A DNA stretch of 64,000 bases from Evansella alkalicola. GTDB taxonomy: Bacteria > Bacillota > Bacilli > Bacillales > Salisediminibacteriaceae. The stretch spans positions 1 to 64,000 of the forward strand of contig NZ_JAHQCR010000023.1 of the NCBI RefSeq assembly GCF_019042735.1, read 5' to 3'. This document shows positions 33,983 through 43,387 of the stretch, in pieces. The notes under the pieces are model-generated. The model saw only the letters and a program-made list of their open reading frames with translations. It made no database searches and was not told where the DNA came from. Position 1 is the first letter of the stretch; every line of letters starts with the position of its first letter. A program made the position numbers and the translations under genes.

Positions 33983-35515
33983 TTAACTTACTGTTTCTTC
34001 CTCTTTTTCGTGTTCATTCACTTCTATGTCTTTAGTTTCTTCTACTTTTCTTTTTTCTATCAATTCTTTAATGGATTTTTTACTTTCACGTGAGGTAAGA
34101 ACATAAAGAATATCATTTGCCAGAATTTTTGTTTTACCAGAAGGGGTAACGAGATTATTATCTCGTATAATTGCATTAACAAGTACTTTATCTGGGAAAT
34201 CGATATCATTTATTCTCTTACCACTAATACAAGAATCTTCGTCAACGATGAACTCTATTATTTCGGCATTACTTTTTCCTATGGAAACAAGTTCTAAAGA
34301 GTGAGACGATTCAACTTTTTTATTACCTGTTAGACCTAGCCATTTAGCAAAGTGAGCGATAGTTGAACCTTGAATTAATGTTGATGTTAAAACAACGAAA
34401 AACACCACATTAAAAAACATTTGACTATTGGGAAGCCCAGCTAACATTGGGAAAGTAGCTAAAACTATCGGAACAGCACCTCTTAATCCAGCCCAAGAAA
34501 GGAATACCTTTTCTTTAAAGGTATATTTCATTCCAATAATAGAAAGAAACACGGCTAAGGGTCTAGCAATTAAAATGAGGATAACAGAAAGTAATATACC
34601 ACTTATCATTACATTTAGTGTAAACAATTGAGTTGGGAAAACTAATAATCCAAGGATAATAAACATTAATATTTGCATCATCCAGGCGAAACCTTCATTG
34701 AAACGGAAGATAGATTGTCTGTAAGTTAAGTCTTCAGCATTACCGATAATTAATGCTGCTACATAAACTGCAAGCAGACCACTGGCACCAATTAGTGCTG
34801 TCACACTGTATGTTAATAACGCAAATGCTAATGCAAAAACAGGATAAAGTCCACTTGAATCTAGATTAATTCGATTGATGGCACCCGAAGCAAGTTTACC
34901 TAGTAGTAAACCAATTAATAATCCAATTCCCATTTGCCAAATGAAAGATCCTGCCAATAGTACATAGCTTGGTTGATCAGCTTGTATAAGCTGAATAAAA
35001 GATAAGGTAAGAAACACCGCCATCGGATCGTTTGTACCTGATTCAGCTTCTAATGTTGCTCCTAATCTTTGTTTAATGTTTTGCCCCTTTAATACAGCAA
35101 ATACTGCAGCAGCATCAGTAGAGCCTACGATAGCTCCGAATAAAAATCCCTCTAACCAGGAAACATCAAGTATAAGTTTTGCGGCAACAGCAACTACAAC
35201 AGTGGTTGTTATGACCCCTAAAGTTGCTAGAGCTAGCGAGGGAAATGCAACAGGTCTAACAGTAGACCATTTTGTCTGCAAACCACCTTCAAACAAGATA
35301 ATAACAAGGGCAATAATTCCAATTAATTGCGCGTAATAGGCACTATCAAAATAAATTAGCCCAAGCCCATCGCTACCGAACAACATTCCGATTGCTATAA
35401 ATAGTACGAGGGCTGGCACACCTAAACGGCTTGAAAACTTAGTTGTCATTACTCCTACGATTAGTAATAGAGCACCAAGAAGTACAACGTAATCTGGATT
35501 AAAACTGACTTCCAT
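33983..35515 (-). CDS. NhaP2-like cation/proton antiporter (CPA1)
   Basis: A 510-residue antiporter of the CPA1 family with about 12 helices. Ion-binding residues are in the motif GAIVGSTDAAAVFAVLKG and the following segment EAESGTNDPMAVFLT. A C-terminal RCK_C (TrkA-C) domain is at about 400-475, as in NhaP2/CvrA K+ or Na+/H+ antiporters. The C-terminus ends with a highly charged Glu/Lys tail. Such proteins support pH and salt homeostasis. ATG 35515 follows a GAGAGGGGG site. Confidence 0.92.
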   Translation of the reverse strand: MEVSFNPDYVVLLGALLLIVGVMTTKFSSRLGVPALVLFIAIGMLFGSDGLGLIYFDSAYYAQLIGIIALVIILFEGGLQTKWSTVRPVAFPSLALATLGVITTTVVVAVAAKLILDVSWLEGFLFGAIVGSTDAAAVFAVLKGQNIKQRLGATLEAESGTNDPMAVFLTLSFIQLIQADQPSYVLLAGSFIWQMGIGLLIGLLLGKLASGAINRINLDSSGLYPVFALAFALLTYSVTALIGASGLLAVYVAALIIGNAEDLTYRQSIFRFNEGFAWMMQILMFIILGLLVFPTQLFTLNVMISGILLSVILILIARPLAVFLSIIGMKYTFKEKVFLSWAGLRGAVPIVLATFPMLAGLPNSQMFFNVVFFVVLTSTLIQGSTIAHFAKWLGLTGNKKVESSHSLELVSIGKSNAEIIEFIVDEDSCISGKRINDIDFPDKVLVNAIIRDNNLVTPSGKTKILANDILYVLTSRESKKSIKELIEKRKVEETKDIEVNEHEKEEETVS

Positions 35516-35831
35516 TAATAATAATCCCCCTCTCTCTGTAAGTATTCATGATGTAACTATTTATATATAGGTAAGAACTTTACAATTGATTGAATATTGA
35601 TTATTATAACATAAAAACAACCATGACGTTACATAGATGCATTTGAATGTTGTGTTATGTAACATTAGTTACACTAGAAACGTAACAGGTACTTTAAGGA
35701 GTAATGATGATAAACACATCAGGCTTATAGATAGTCGTAATTATCATTGACAAAAGAGAAATCAGGTTGCCAAAATAGACAAGTCTAGGTTTTGCCAATT
35801 ATCACCTGTATATAAAGGAAGGATATTAAAG
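35516..35831. other. Intergenic, short inverted repeat only
   Basis: GTTACATA (about 35629) and TATGTAAC (about 35656) form an 8-bp inverted repeat with a 19-base loop near the antiporter promoter side. Beyond this I see no gene or terminator. The recombinase gene starts with its own AAAGGAAGG site. Confidence 0.4.
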
Positions 35832-36389
35832 ATGGAATTTGTGGAAGCCATAAAAGACCGTGAAAAAATTAAAGTAATTAAAGAAATCTTATTTCATCGT
35901 TCTAAACGTGATTATTTATTATTTACTTTTGGAATAAATACAGGGCTTAAAATTAGTGAAATCCTAAATATTAAAATTCATGAGATAATGGATCATAATA
36001 AAATAAAACAATTTTATGTGTTGGAAGGAAAAGAAGAAAGAGCTATTTATTTGAATGACCAAGTAAAAGTAGCGTTAAATGCCTATTTCAATGAATTACC
36101 AACAATAAAAGAAGACGAATATCTATTCCGTTCAAAAAAAAGTGAATTACCAATCACTAGACAGCAAGCATATCGAATTATTAATGCAGTAGCTAGAGAA
36201 GCAGGGATAGAATCAAAAATAGGTACACATACATTAAGAAAAACATTTGGATACCATGCTTACCGGAGTGGTGTAGCGATCTCCTTATTACAGAAAATCT
36301 TTCATCACTCTTCTAGAAGAGAAACCTTGAAGTATATAGGCGTTGACAATATGGAAATTATGCATCCAAAAATTGATGTGAATTTATAA
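35832..36389 (+). CDS. Short tyrosine recombinase/integrase-like protein
   Basis: A 185-residue protein that covers only the catalytic domain of a tyrosine recombinase; the N-terminal core-binding (SAM-like) domain is absent. Motifs present: HTLRKTFGYH (H-x-x-R), LLQKIFHHSS (His) and the catalytic Tyr (LKYIGV). The box I Arg, normally in TGLRxxE, is Lys (TGLKISEIL), so strand-exchange activity is uncertain. There is no partner gene, attachment site or prophage around it. Confidence 0.8.
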   Translation: MEFVEAIKDREKIKVIKEILFHRSKRDYLLFTFGINTGLKISEILNIKIHEIMDHNKIKQFYVLEGKEERAIYLNDQVKVALNAYFNELPTIKEDEYLFRSKKSELPITRQQAYRIINAVAREAGIESKIGTHTLRKTFGYHAYRSGVAISLLQKIFHHSSRRETLKYIGVDNMEIMHPKIDVNL

Positions 36390-36395
36390 GTGAAA

Positions 36396-36430
36396 GCGGG
36401 ACCTAATATGGAAAGGTCCCGCACGTTTTG
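36396..36430. terminator. Terminator between convergent genes
   Basis: GCGGGACCT..AGGTCCCGC stem with flanking T-rich sequence. The core GCGGGACC..GGTCCCGC and following TTTTGTGAC resemble the palindrome at 32985-33036. Confidence 0.82.
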
Positions 36431-36439
36431 TGACTATCT

Positions 36440-37612
36440 TTATGTTGCTTCTAGCTGCAAGTTTTTTGAACGGTTATAATATACCCGGTATAAGAGAAAA
36501 GCAATAATGGAAAGTGCGATTCCTGAGATATATGGTAAACCAATCGTAATGGAAAAGAGGAGTCCACCTAATGGAGGGCCAATGATTCTACCTAGAGAGT
36601 CAAAGGACGAAAGCAATCCAGTCGTACTCCCATGTCCTGTTGTAGATTTCTTAGTAAGTAGGGAAGATACGCTAGGACGGATGAATCCATTCCCGACTCC
36701 AAATACAGTAAGGAAGATGGCTGCTGTTGCAAAGCTATCCACAAATAAGATTAACCCGAAACCAATAGCTGAGATTAATACACCTAATTGTATGACGAAA
36801 CCTTCCCCTAGTTTTTTAGTTAGTCTTCCCACTAGCCCACCTTGTACTAGAGCACCTGCAAATCCCATGATCATGAATATGTAACCAAGTTGTACAGTAG
36901 TTAAGCCAGCAGTTTCTGCGGCGAAGTAAGCGAACGTAGCTTCAAGACCTGCTAGTGATACAGAAACAAAAAACTGCAAAAAATATAAAATAGATACAGG
37001 CCCCTTGAGCGCTCTTCTCAAAGGTGTTCTTCCTCTCTCCATTTGTCCCCTATCAGCAGCTGATAATGATTCCTTTAATACAAACATGACTACAAAAAAG
37101 GTTAAGAGAGAAGAAATTCCTGAGATATAAAAAGGCATGTGCAAGCTTATATCAGAAAAAATGCCGCCTATAGCTGGACCAAACACAAAACCAAGTCCGA
37201 CAGAGGCGCCGATAATCCCCATTCCCTTTCCACGCTCGTCTTCTCTAGTAATATCGGCTACATAAGCCATTACTGTAGGCATATTGGCAGAAGAAAGAAA
37301 CCCACCGATGGTACGTGCTGCAAATAACATCCAAAGTTGTGTAGATAATGCCATTAAGAAAAAAGATAGGGACAGTCCTGCAATCCCAATCATCATAACT
37401 GGTTTCCGACCAATTCGGTCTGAAACTCGTCCCCACATTGGAGCAAAAATAAACTGCATTAAAGAATATACAGCCATTAAGAGACCAAGATGTGTTGGGG
37501 AGGCGCCCATTTCTTCAGCGTAGAATGGTAAAACAGGTATAATGATCCCAAAGCCGACCATGACGAGGAACATGACTGCAAATAATATAGGTAGTGCTTT
37601 CTTCTTTTCCAA
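36440..37612 (-). CDS. MFS multidrug-type exporter
   Basis: A 390-residue major-facilitator exporter with 12 helices. Motif A is present after TM2 (GRVSDRIGRKPVM) and motif C-like GGFLSSANMPTVMAY in TM5, typical of drug:H+ antiporters (Bmr/NorA-like). The TTG at 37612 lies 8 bases after GGAG and is preferred to the GTG at 37621, which touches it. No regulator is adjacent. Substrate not known. Confidence 0.88.
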   Translation of the reverse strand: MEKKKALPILFAVMFLVMVGFGIIIPVLPFYAEEMGASPTHLGLLMAVYSLMQFIFAPMWGRVSDRIGRKPVMMIGIAGLSLSFFLMALSTQLWMLFAARTIGGFLSSANMPTVMAYVADITREDERGKGMGIIGASVGLGFVFGPAIGGIFSDISLHMPFYISGISSLLTFFVVMFVLKESLSAADRGQMERGRTPLRRALKGPVSILYFLQFFVSVSLAGLEATFAYFAAETAGLTTVQLGYIFMIMGFAGALVQGGLVGRLTKKLGEGFVIQLGVLISAIGFGLILFVDSFATAAIFLTVFGVGNGFIRPSVSSLLTKKSTTGHGSTTGLLSSFDSLGRIIGPPLGGLLFSITIGLPYISGIALSIIAFLLYRVYYNRSKNLQLEAT

Positions 37613-37714
37613 TTCCTTCACTCCAATTTACAACTAGAACCATGATTAATACGTAAATTATAAGTTTATCCCTAAAAGGTAGTCAAATATTGTGTTTTTG
37701 AAACAAAAAATAAG

Positions 37715-37743
37715 AAAAGGTCACCAAGAATAGGTAACCTTTT
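37715..37743 (-). terminator. Terminator of yjcZ-like gene
   Basis: AAAAGGTCACC..GGTAACCTTTT stem; on the minus strand it ends in T-rich sequence. Confidence 0.78.
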
Positions 37744-37761
37744 CAGTGTAGGTCTGGAGAA

Positions 37762-37872
37762 TTAATATCCGTACCCGCTATATACTGCTGCACCGATAAT
37801 TGCTAATAGGATGAACATGACAAGGATAAATGCAAAACCTGCATATCCTGTATAACCAGTGTGACCGCTCAT
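37762..37872 (-). CDS. YjcZ-family small sporulation protein
   Basis: A 36-residue protein read on the minus strand: it starts MSGHTGYTGYAGFAFILV and ends in a single TM helix and the tail VYSGYGY. This is the YjcZ/SscA-type small hydrophobic protein linked to spore assembly. The ATG follows AAGGGGGTG by about 9 bases. A sigma-K-like -10 lies upstream. Too short for usual ORF cut-offs but strongly supported by motif and ribosome site. Confidence 0.88.
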   Translation of the reverse strand: MSGHTGYTGYAGFAFILVMFILLAIIGAAVYSGYGY

Positions 37873-37911
37873 TACTATGACACCCCCTTGGAGCCGATAG
37901 AAAATACAATA

Positions 37912-37938
37912 TATAATATGGGGAAGTTGGCAACTCGT
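37912..37938 (-). promoter_or_regulatory. Possible sigma-K promoter of yjcZ-like gene
   Basis: On the minus strand CATATTATA (37912-37920) fits the sigma-K -10 CATAnnnTA, with an AC dinucleotide (37937-37938) about 16 bases upstream. The -35 match is minimal. Confidence 0.35.
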
Positions 37939-38174
37939 ATAGTGAGATACCCAATTTCACGAGTATTTTTTCTCTTTAGTTGACGATAATTTTGTGTAGA
38001 CTTTTTTTATAGGTTTAACCGACTTGATTAAGATAGCAATCTAAGGTCAAAAAATATATAATATTGTTGAATTCCAATGTTCCACTTATGTTTTTTTGTC
38101 ATTATACCGAAACTTCATACTGTAGAATTTTGGTGAAAAATATACTTATAGCAAGTATGAAAGGGAATGATCGT

Positions 38175-40592
38175 ATGTCATTTAAAAATTTCCAATTAAA
38201 ACATGTTGTTCTTTTAATAATTCCACTGGTTTTACTTTTTGTTATCATTAGTACGGTTTTTATGAATGATTCTGCAACGGAGGAGGTTCCTTCAGAACAA
38301 GGAGTTGGTGAGAAAGAATCTGTAGTTGATGAACAGGATTATAATCCATTGATTGATTCAGGTTTTGAGGAAAAACTTACGTACTCAACAAATGAAGTTG
38401 TTCAACTAGCAGTCAATAGTGATTTAATAGCATTATTATTTTTAAACGAAAATAATGAGCAATTAGAGTTGGCTGTTGGGAGTATCACTTATGGAATGGA
38501 AGACGTCTTACTTTTAGATGGATTTCCAGTTGAAGAAAGGGATACATTTTCACTTGCATGGGTCCCTGACTCCACGAGTTTAATGGTAAGCTACAAGGAC
38601 GGAGATGCGTGGCAGTTAGTTACTTATGATGTGACAACAGAAGAGGAAGAAGTAATACATACATTTGATGAACCAATTAGTAACATTGCATTTTCTCATG
38701 TACAAGACCATATATACTACTCACAGCCATTACCAAGTAATCCAGAAATCTCAACTATTCGAATAAATAATTGGTCATTTGATGCGCCATTAGATATTTT
38801 TCAAATAGATTCTGGAAATAAAGTAGAAGAATTTTCTGTTGCTCCTGATCAAAATAAGCTTGCTTATATTTTGTCAGTAGGAAATAATGAGCAAGAGTTA
38901 TGGATTTACGATACAACTGTCAATGAACACAGTTTAACAGCATCCGAGTCCAAAGTAGCTCAACCAAGTTGGTCAAAAGATGGCAATCTTTTAGCTTTTT
39001 CAATAGGAAGTCATGAAGGTCAAGTTATAAATGTTATGAATGTTCATAATGAAGATCAGTGGACAATAACAAATGATAGAGGTTATAGTACAAGCCCTTC
39101 TTGGACAAAAGATGATAATTTGATATTTTCAACTAAGGTTCAAGAAGAATTTCAAATATTTGAATTAGATATGGAAAAAACTTATGGCTCAAAACTTGCT
39201 AATGAAGAATCACCAAACTCAGAGAATATTTATGAAGAGTTTGATGCTGTAATTTTAAATGGTATTGTTGTTGATCCTGAAACTGAGACATTTAAATTTG
39301 GATATAACGTAGGTATCAAGGATAAGAAAATTGCAGCTATCACACGAGACGCAATCGAAGGGATAGATACTATTGATGCTACAGGTAAGTTGGTGACACC
39401 TGGATTCATTGATATTCTTTCCTTTAACCCTAATGGACAAGGGGAGCATTTCAAGGTAATGGATGGTGTTACAACCCACTTAGGAATGCATGGTGCGGGA
39501 ATTGAGTTTCGAACAATGTTTAATAACCTAGAAGGAGCCATGATCAATCATTTTGGAGGTGCCATACAGCACTCACATATGAGGACGCGTTTAGGTATTG
39601 GTAGTTACGAACCTGCTACAGATGCACAAATAGAACAAATGAGAGAGATGACACACCGTGCTGCACAAGAAGGGGCGATAGGAATCTCCCTTAGTCCAGA
39701 GTATTACCCAGGAATGACTCCAGAAGAAATTAAAGCTGTCATGGAAGTCGGAAAGGAATACGATTTAGTATCTTTCTTCCACGTTCGTTATTCAACCATG
39801 TATGGTGAGGGTGGGAATAACTTTGATGCATTAGAAGAAGTAATTGGCTACGCTAGGGAACTGGATGTTCCGGTACAAGTACAGCACATTAATAGTACTG
39901 GTGGAACTTTTTCTATGGAAGAATCACTAGCTATGATTGATGAAGCAAGGGCAGAAGGATTAGATATTACGATAGACATGTACCCATATAATTACTGGGC
40001 AACATGGGCGAATACAGCACGATTTTCAGAAGGATTTAGAGAAAGGTTCCAATTAGATTACTCTGATTTGCAAGTAGCAAACTCTGAGGAACGTCTTACG
40101 GCTGATACTTTCGCACAATATCGGAGACAGAGAATTTTATTAATTGCATACGGTATTCCAGAAGAAGATGTTCGCTTAGCGATGATGCCAGACTATGCAA
40201 TGGTGGGAAGTGATACGATTATGGTCCCGCCTGATTTTAATAACCACCCAAGGGGCTCAGGTACTTTTTCTCGAATGTACCGTAAGTATGTGAAAGAAAC
40301 AGAAACAATACCTTTCATGAAAGCATTACGTATGATGACTAATTTACCTGTCGAGCGCTTGGAAAACGTTGCTGAGTCTTTGCAGACAAAAGGACGTTTC
40401 CAAGTGGGAATGGATGCAGATATTAATATTATTAATTATGAGGAGATAAGAGATACTGCAGGACCAGAGAATGTAGCTAGCTTTTCTGAAGGAATTGACT
40501 ATGTTTTTGTTGATGGGACTATTGTTAAAGATTTGAATGGTATCCGTAAAAATATATTCCCAGGACAAGTCATCCGTAGTCATTTTGAATAG
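38175..40592 (+). CDS. Exported beta-propeller / amidohydrolase fusion
   Basis: An 805-residue protein with an N-terminal membrane anchor (about 10-30), a TolB/WD-like propeller region (about 60-350; repeats such as WSKDGNLLAFSIGS and WTKDDNLIFSTK), and an amidohydrolase (N-acyl-D-amino-acid deacylase-like) domain (about 355-795; GKLVTPGFIDI, DGVTTHLGMHGAG, GISLSPEYYPG, DINIINYEEI). The usual HxH metal motif after GFID is replaced by ILSFNPN. Other metal-region His (FFHVRYS, VQHINS) are present. ATG 38175 follows GAAAGGGA. Function unknown; it should act outside the cell. Confidence 0.82.
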   Translation: MSFKNFQLKHVVLLIIPLVLLFVIISTVFMNDSATEEVPSEQGVGEKESVVDEQDYNPLIDSGFEEKLTYSTNEVVQLAVNSDLIALLFLNENNEQLELAVGSITYGMEDVLLLDGFPVEERDTFSLAWVPDSTSLMVSYKDGDAWQLVTYDVTTEEEEVIHTFDEPISNIAFSHVQDHIYYSQPLPSNPEISTIRINNWSFDAPLDIFQIDSGNKVEEFSVAPDQNKLAYILSVGNNEQELWIYDTTVNEHSLTASESKVAQPSWSKDGNLLAFSIGSHEGQVINVMNVHNEDQWTITNDRGYSTSPSWTKDDNLIFSTKVQEEFQIFELDMEKTYGSKLANEESPNSENIYEEFDAVILNGIVVDPETETFKFGYNVGIKDKKIAAITRDAIEGIDTIDATGKLVTPGFIDILSFNPNGQGEHFKVMDGVTTHLGMHGAGIEFRTMFNNLEGAMINHFGGAIQHSHMRTRLGIGSYEPATDAQIEQMREMTHRAAQEGAIGISLSPEYYPGMTPEEIKAVMEVGKEYDLVSFFHVRYSTMYGEGGNNFDALEEVIGYARELDVPVQVQHINSTGGTFSMEESLAMIDEARAEGLDITIDMYPYNYWATWANTARFSEGFRERFQLDYSDLQVANSEERLTADTFAQYRRQRILLIAYGIPEEDVRLAMMPDYAMVGSDTIMVPPDFNNHPRGSGTFSRMYRKYVKETETIPFMKALRMMTNLPVERLENVAESLQTKGRFQVGMDADINIINYEEIRDTAGPENVASFSEGIDYVFVDGTIVKDLNGIRKNIFPGQVIRSHFE

Positions 40593-40615
40593 AAGGACTG
40601 ACTTATACTGAAATG

Positions 40616-40647
40616 AAGCCCTCGATCAAGAACGATTGAGGGCTTTT
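40616..40647. terminator. Terminator between convergent genes
   Basis: AAGCCCTCGATC..GATTGAGGGCTT stem with T-run. Confidence 0.9.
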
Positions 40648-40682
40648 CTCATTTTCAATCCTATTATATAAATCACGTCTTG

Positions 40683-42158
40683 TTAATTATTGTCTTCTAG
40701 GTTAACTTCTCGTAGAGCTACTTTTGCACGTTCCCGAGATAAATTATAGGAATACCAATTCAATTCTCCTAATTCCCGTTCTTTCTCCATCAGAATTGTC
40801 CTTAAGTGATCCATGTCAGGGTCATCTTTGTATTTCTGATATAAGTCAGTAAGTTTAGGGACTGCAGAGGAGGACAATCTCTCTAAATAATAATAATCTA
40901 TTTTACCTGTTTGTTCGTACCTTTCTATGTTTTTCGAGACGATTATTTCGTCAATCCCAATTAGATTTATTCCAACATAAAACAAGAGGGAGAAAATAAT
41001 ATAGAAACGGGCAAGTGATAATCGTTGTATCCAAACTTTCAATAAGCTAAAGGCGAAGATTACGATTAAGTAGATCATGGCTGCATGTGCAAAAATTCTC
41101 GCATACGTATAGCCATAAGCTTCTTCATACATTAGTAATCGCATGAAAGCTGAAGTAAGCATAATTCCACTGAAAAGAATAAGTAATGTCCATTGAATCT
41201 TTATGAAGACATTTGGCATTTTCATAAATCGAAGGGTAGTCGCAAGTGTTCCGAAGTTAATGAGCGTTACAACTAAAAGCTCAAAGAATCCTCGGCGAGC
41301 ATATTCCGCATAAGTTAGTCCTGTATTTGTTAAATCGCCTCCACTAAAAAAGTATTGAAATTGGACGATTGTAAACAGAAGATATATCAAATTCATACAA
41401 ATTAGAACGGTTGCTACGATAGTGGAATCCCACTGTCCCTTAGCTATCACTGAATGACTCAATCCATTAGGGGGAGCGTGATGCCTCTGTTTCCTTTTTT
41501 TTCTGAGTATTAAAAGATAGGATAAAAACACTAGCGTAAGTAGAGTAATTCGTATCAAATCCCAGAAAACACTTAAGTTAATACTTAATAGAAAATTTGG
41601 AATGGATAAAAATAAATTAGCAAATTCTGCATCTGCCATTAAAAGTAAATTGACGACGATAAAAAGTAATGGGAATGCAATGATTAATCCGATTGTAATT
41701 TTTTTACCTGTATTATAGGTCCCTGCACCAATGTTTCTTTTACTAGATCGAGTTGTCATCTTGATAATTGTTCCAGCCCCAGATAAGGTTTGTGCTAGTT
41801 TAAGTTTTGTGTAATGAAGAAACTTAGGCGTGTGCCATGATAGGTTACTCGGACTTGTTAAAACGATGGTATGAGCGAGAATTAGGATAGGAATAAGAAT
41901 GTAATTGAGCACATTAAAGATTGGGTTTGAGTAGATGAAATAGCAGATACTTAATGCGCCTATAATAAAAATTAGTAGCCCACTTATACGTTTATGGGTA
42001 AAGGGCTCTTTTTTTTGCTGCCAGAAAAAAATGGTGTAAAACACTAGTATAAACATACTGTAAAAAATACCAATTGGACTCTTAAATAGAGCGATATTTG
42101 CGATGACAGCTAACAAAATACAGGCTAATAGGAACAGTAAATTTTTTTCAATCTTCAT
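40683..42158 (-). CDS. DUF4153/DUF4173-like polytopic membrane protein
   Basis: A 491-residue membrane protein with about 12-13 helices and a C-terminal charged tail of about 75 residues. The loop IGLIIAFPLLFIVVNLLLMADAEFANLF resembles the DUF4153/DUF4173 families. ATG 42158 follows GAGGAG. Two palindromes of TACATAG-CTATGTA type lie in its promoter, next to a PadR-HAAS pair read in the same direction, so it may be a PadR target. Function unknown. Confidence 0.8.
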   Translation of the reverse strand: MKIEKNLLFLLACILLAVIANIALFKSPIGIFYSMFILVFYTIFFWQQKKEPFTHKRISGLLIFIIGALSICYFIYSNPIFNVLNYILIPILILAHTIVLTSPSNLSWHTPKFLHYTKLKLAQTLSGAGTIIKMTTRSSKRNIGAGTYNTGKKITIGLIIAFPLLFIVVNLLLMADAEFANLFLSIPNFLLSINLSVFWDLIRITLLTLVFLSYLLILRKKRKQRHHAPPNGLSHSVIAKGQWDSTIVATVLICMNLIYLLFTIVQFQYFFSGGDLTNTGLTYAEYARRGFFELLVVTLINFGTLATTLRFMKMPNVFIKIQWTLLILFSGIMLTSAFMRLLMYEEAYGYTYARIFAHAAMIYLIVIFAFSLLKVWIQRLSLARFYIIFSLLFYVGINLIGIDEIIVSKNIERYEQTGKIDYYYLERLSSSAVPKLTDLYQKYKDDPDMDHLRTILMEKERELGELNWYSYNLSRERAKVALREVNLEDNN

Positions 42159-42187
42159 GTGATAAACTCCTCTTCATTAAAGTTTTA

Positions 42188-42206
42188 TACATAGAATTTC
42201 TATGTA
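42188..42206. promoter_or_regulatory. Perfect palindrome TACATAGAATTTCTATGTA
   Basis: A 19-base palindrome with 9-bp arms and a central T, 30 bases upstream of the DUF4153-like gene. A near-identical copy is at 42270-42288. The ATGT/ACAT half sites fit a PadR-type operator. Confidence 0.62.
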
Positions 42207-42269
42207 TATATTTATATTAAATTAACCTTTTCAGGTTTTGGCAGAAATAACATCCTGTTCTAATTTATA

Positions 42270-42288
42270 TACATAGTTTTTCTATGTA
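42270..42288. promoter_or_regulatory. Second palindrome TACATAGTTTTTCTATGTA
   Basis: Same arms TACATAG/CTATGTA as the site at 42188-42206, 82 bases apart centre to centre. It lies 20 bases past the HAAS gene stop on the minus strand. Confidence 0.6.
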
Positions 42289-42307
42289 GGTTATCAAAAA
42301 AACAACC

Positions 42308-42958
42308 CTATAGTGATCGGAGTATTCCCCAACGAAAACCTGTATAACTTATAGGGTATAAGATGATTGTACATAGAATACATGCAATGATAAATGGCTG
42401 AGATAATAATGGGTCAAACCACCCAAGCGGTATAACTCGAAAAACTACCAGAGCCATTAAGATTAAATTGGGTAATAAGGTAATATAGAATGTTCTATAT
42501 AAAAGTTTTCTTCCACCGAAACCAAACTCTTTACCAATTTCGTATCCGAGTAGACCCCAAAAAACCATGTAAAGCACCATAATCACGGTTGGAATACTTG
42601 TGAGAAACCCCCATAATTCATTCGTTATTGTTAAGGGCACAAGGTGATAAACAATGGTTAGGCCAATGCCAATAATAAAGAAAATTAAATTAGTGGATAT
42701 AAATGTCCACTGCGTTTTCGCCGGAGTTACCTCGAATTCCTGACGATACATTGCAGCGAGTTCCTTTGGAGAACCAACTCTTTCAAGCAATTTTTCCATT
42801 GCTTCTGTTTCAGTAACATTCTGGTTACACAAGATGTCTTCTAAAACATCGTCTAGATGTAGATCAATTTCATCTAATATTTCGTCAGCATGGGGGACAG
42901 TTTTTAATTCTTCTTTTAATGTATCGATATAATCCTGTTTAGATTGAATCATAACCAT
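42308..42958 (-). CDS. HAAS-domain (DUF1700-like) membrane protein
   Basis: A 216-residue protein: N-terminal HAAS-type helical domain (DYIDTLKEEL..HADEILDEIDLHLDDVLED) and about four TM helices in the second half. ATG 42958 is about 8 bases after GGGAG and is preferred to the TTG 42973. It overlaps the PadR gene by about 20 bases. It resembles the HAAS gene at 22501 in arrangement but is followed by a different membrane protein. Confidence 0.85.
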   Translation of the reverse strand: MVMIQSKQDYIDTLKEELKTVPHADEILDEIDLHLDDVLEDILCNQNVTETEAMEKLLERVGSPKELAAMYRQEFEVTPAKTQWTFISTNLIFFIIGIGLTIVYHLVPLTITNELWGFLTSIPTVIMVLYMVFWGLLGYEIGKEFGFGGRKLLYRTFYITLLPNLILMALVVFRVIPLGWFDPLLSQPFIIACILCTIILYPISYTGFRWGILRSL

Positions 42959-43286
42959 TTCCATTTCTCCCAATTACCTTATCAATTGCAGTAACAAAAT
43001 TTTTCCATTCCTTCGTTTTTTGTTCAAGAATCGCTGTACCGTTTTCGGTAATCTTGTAATATTTTCTGGATGGCCCTTTCGGCTGTTTACTCCAATAAGA
43101 CTCAATTAATTCTTGCTTTTCGAGCTTATGGAGAGCAGGATATAGCGTTCCCTCCTTTACTTGAAGGGCGTTCTCGCTCCTTTTTTCCATTACCTTTACG
43201 ATCTCATAACCGTACATATCCTTTTCAGTAAGAAGTTGTAGTAGAAGGAGGGAGGTACTTCCTTTTACAAGCTCTCGATTAAACAT
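42939..43286 (-). CDS. PadR-family transcriptional regulator (second)
   Basis: A 115-residue PadR winged-helix protein (KGSTSLLLLQLLTEKDMYGYEIVKVM, VKEGTLYPALHKLEKQELI, GPSRKYYKITENGTAIL). ATG 43286 follows AGGTAGGTGATAAC. It is translationally linked to the HAAS gene and probably represses it and nearby genes carrying the TACATAG palindromes. Confidence 0.93.
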   Translation of the reverse strand: MFNRELVKGSTSLLLLQLLTEKDMYGYEIVKVMEKRSENALQVKEGTLYPALHKLEKQELIESYWSKQPKGPSRKYYKITENGTAILEQKTKEWKNFVTAIDKVIGRNGNGYDSI

Positions 43287-43387
43287 GTTATCACCTACCT
43301 AGAAATAAAAGGTATACTCTGTTATTGCCAATTATAACTAATTCATAAAAAATTTCAACTAGTATTTTTTGCTATAGTGAAAATAAT

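Noticed and set aside
35832..36389. Integrase as evidence of a prophage or integrative element
   Set aside because: No phage, plasmid or conjugation genes around it and no flanking direct repeats were found; both neighbours are ordinary chromosomal genes.
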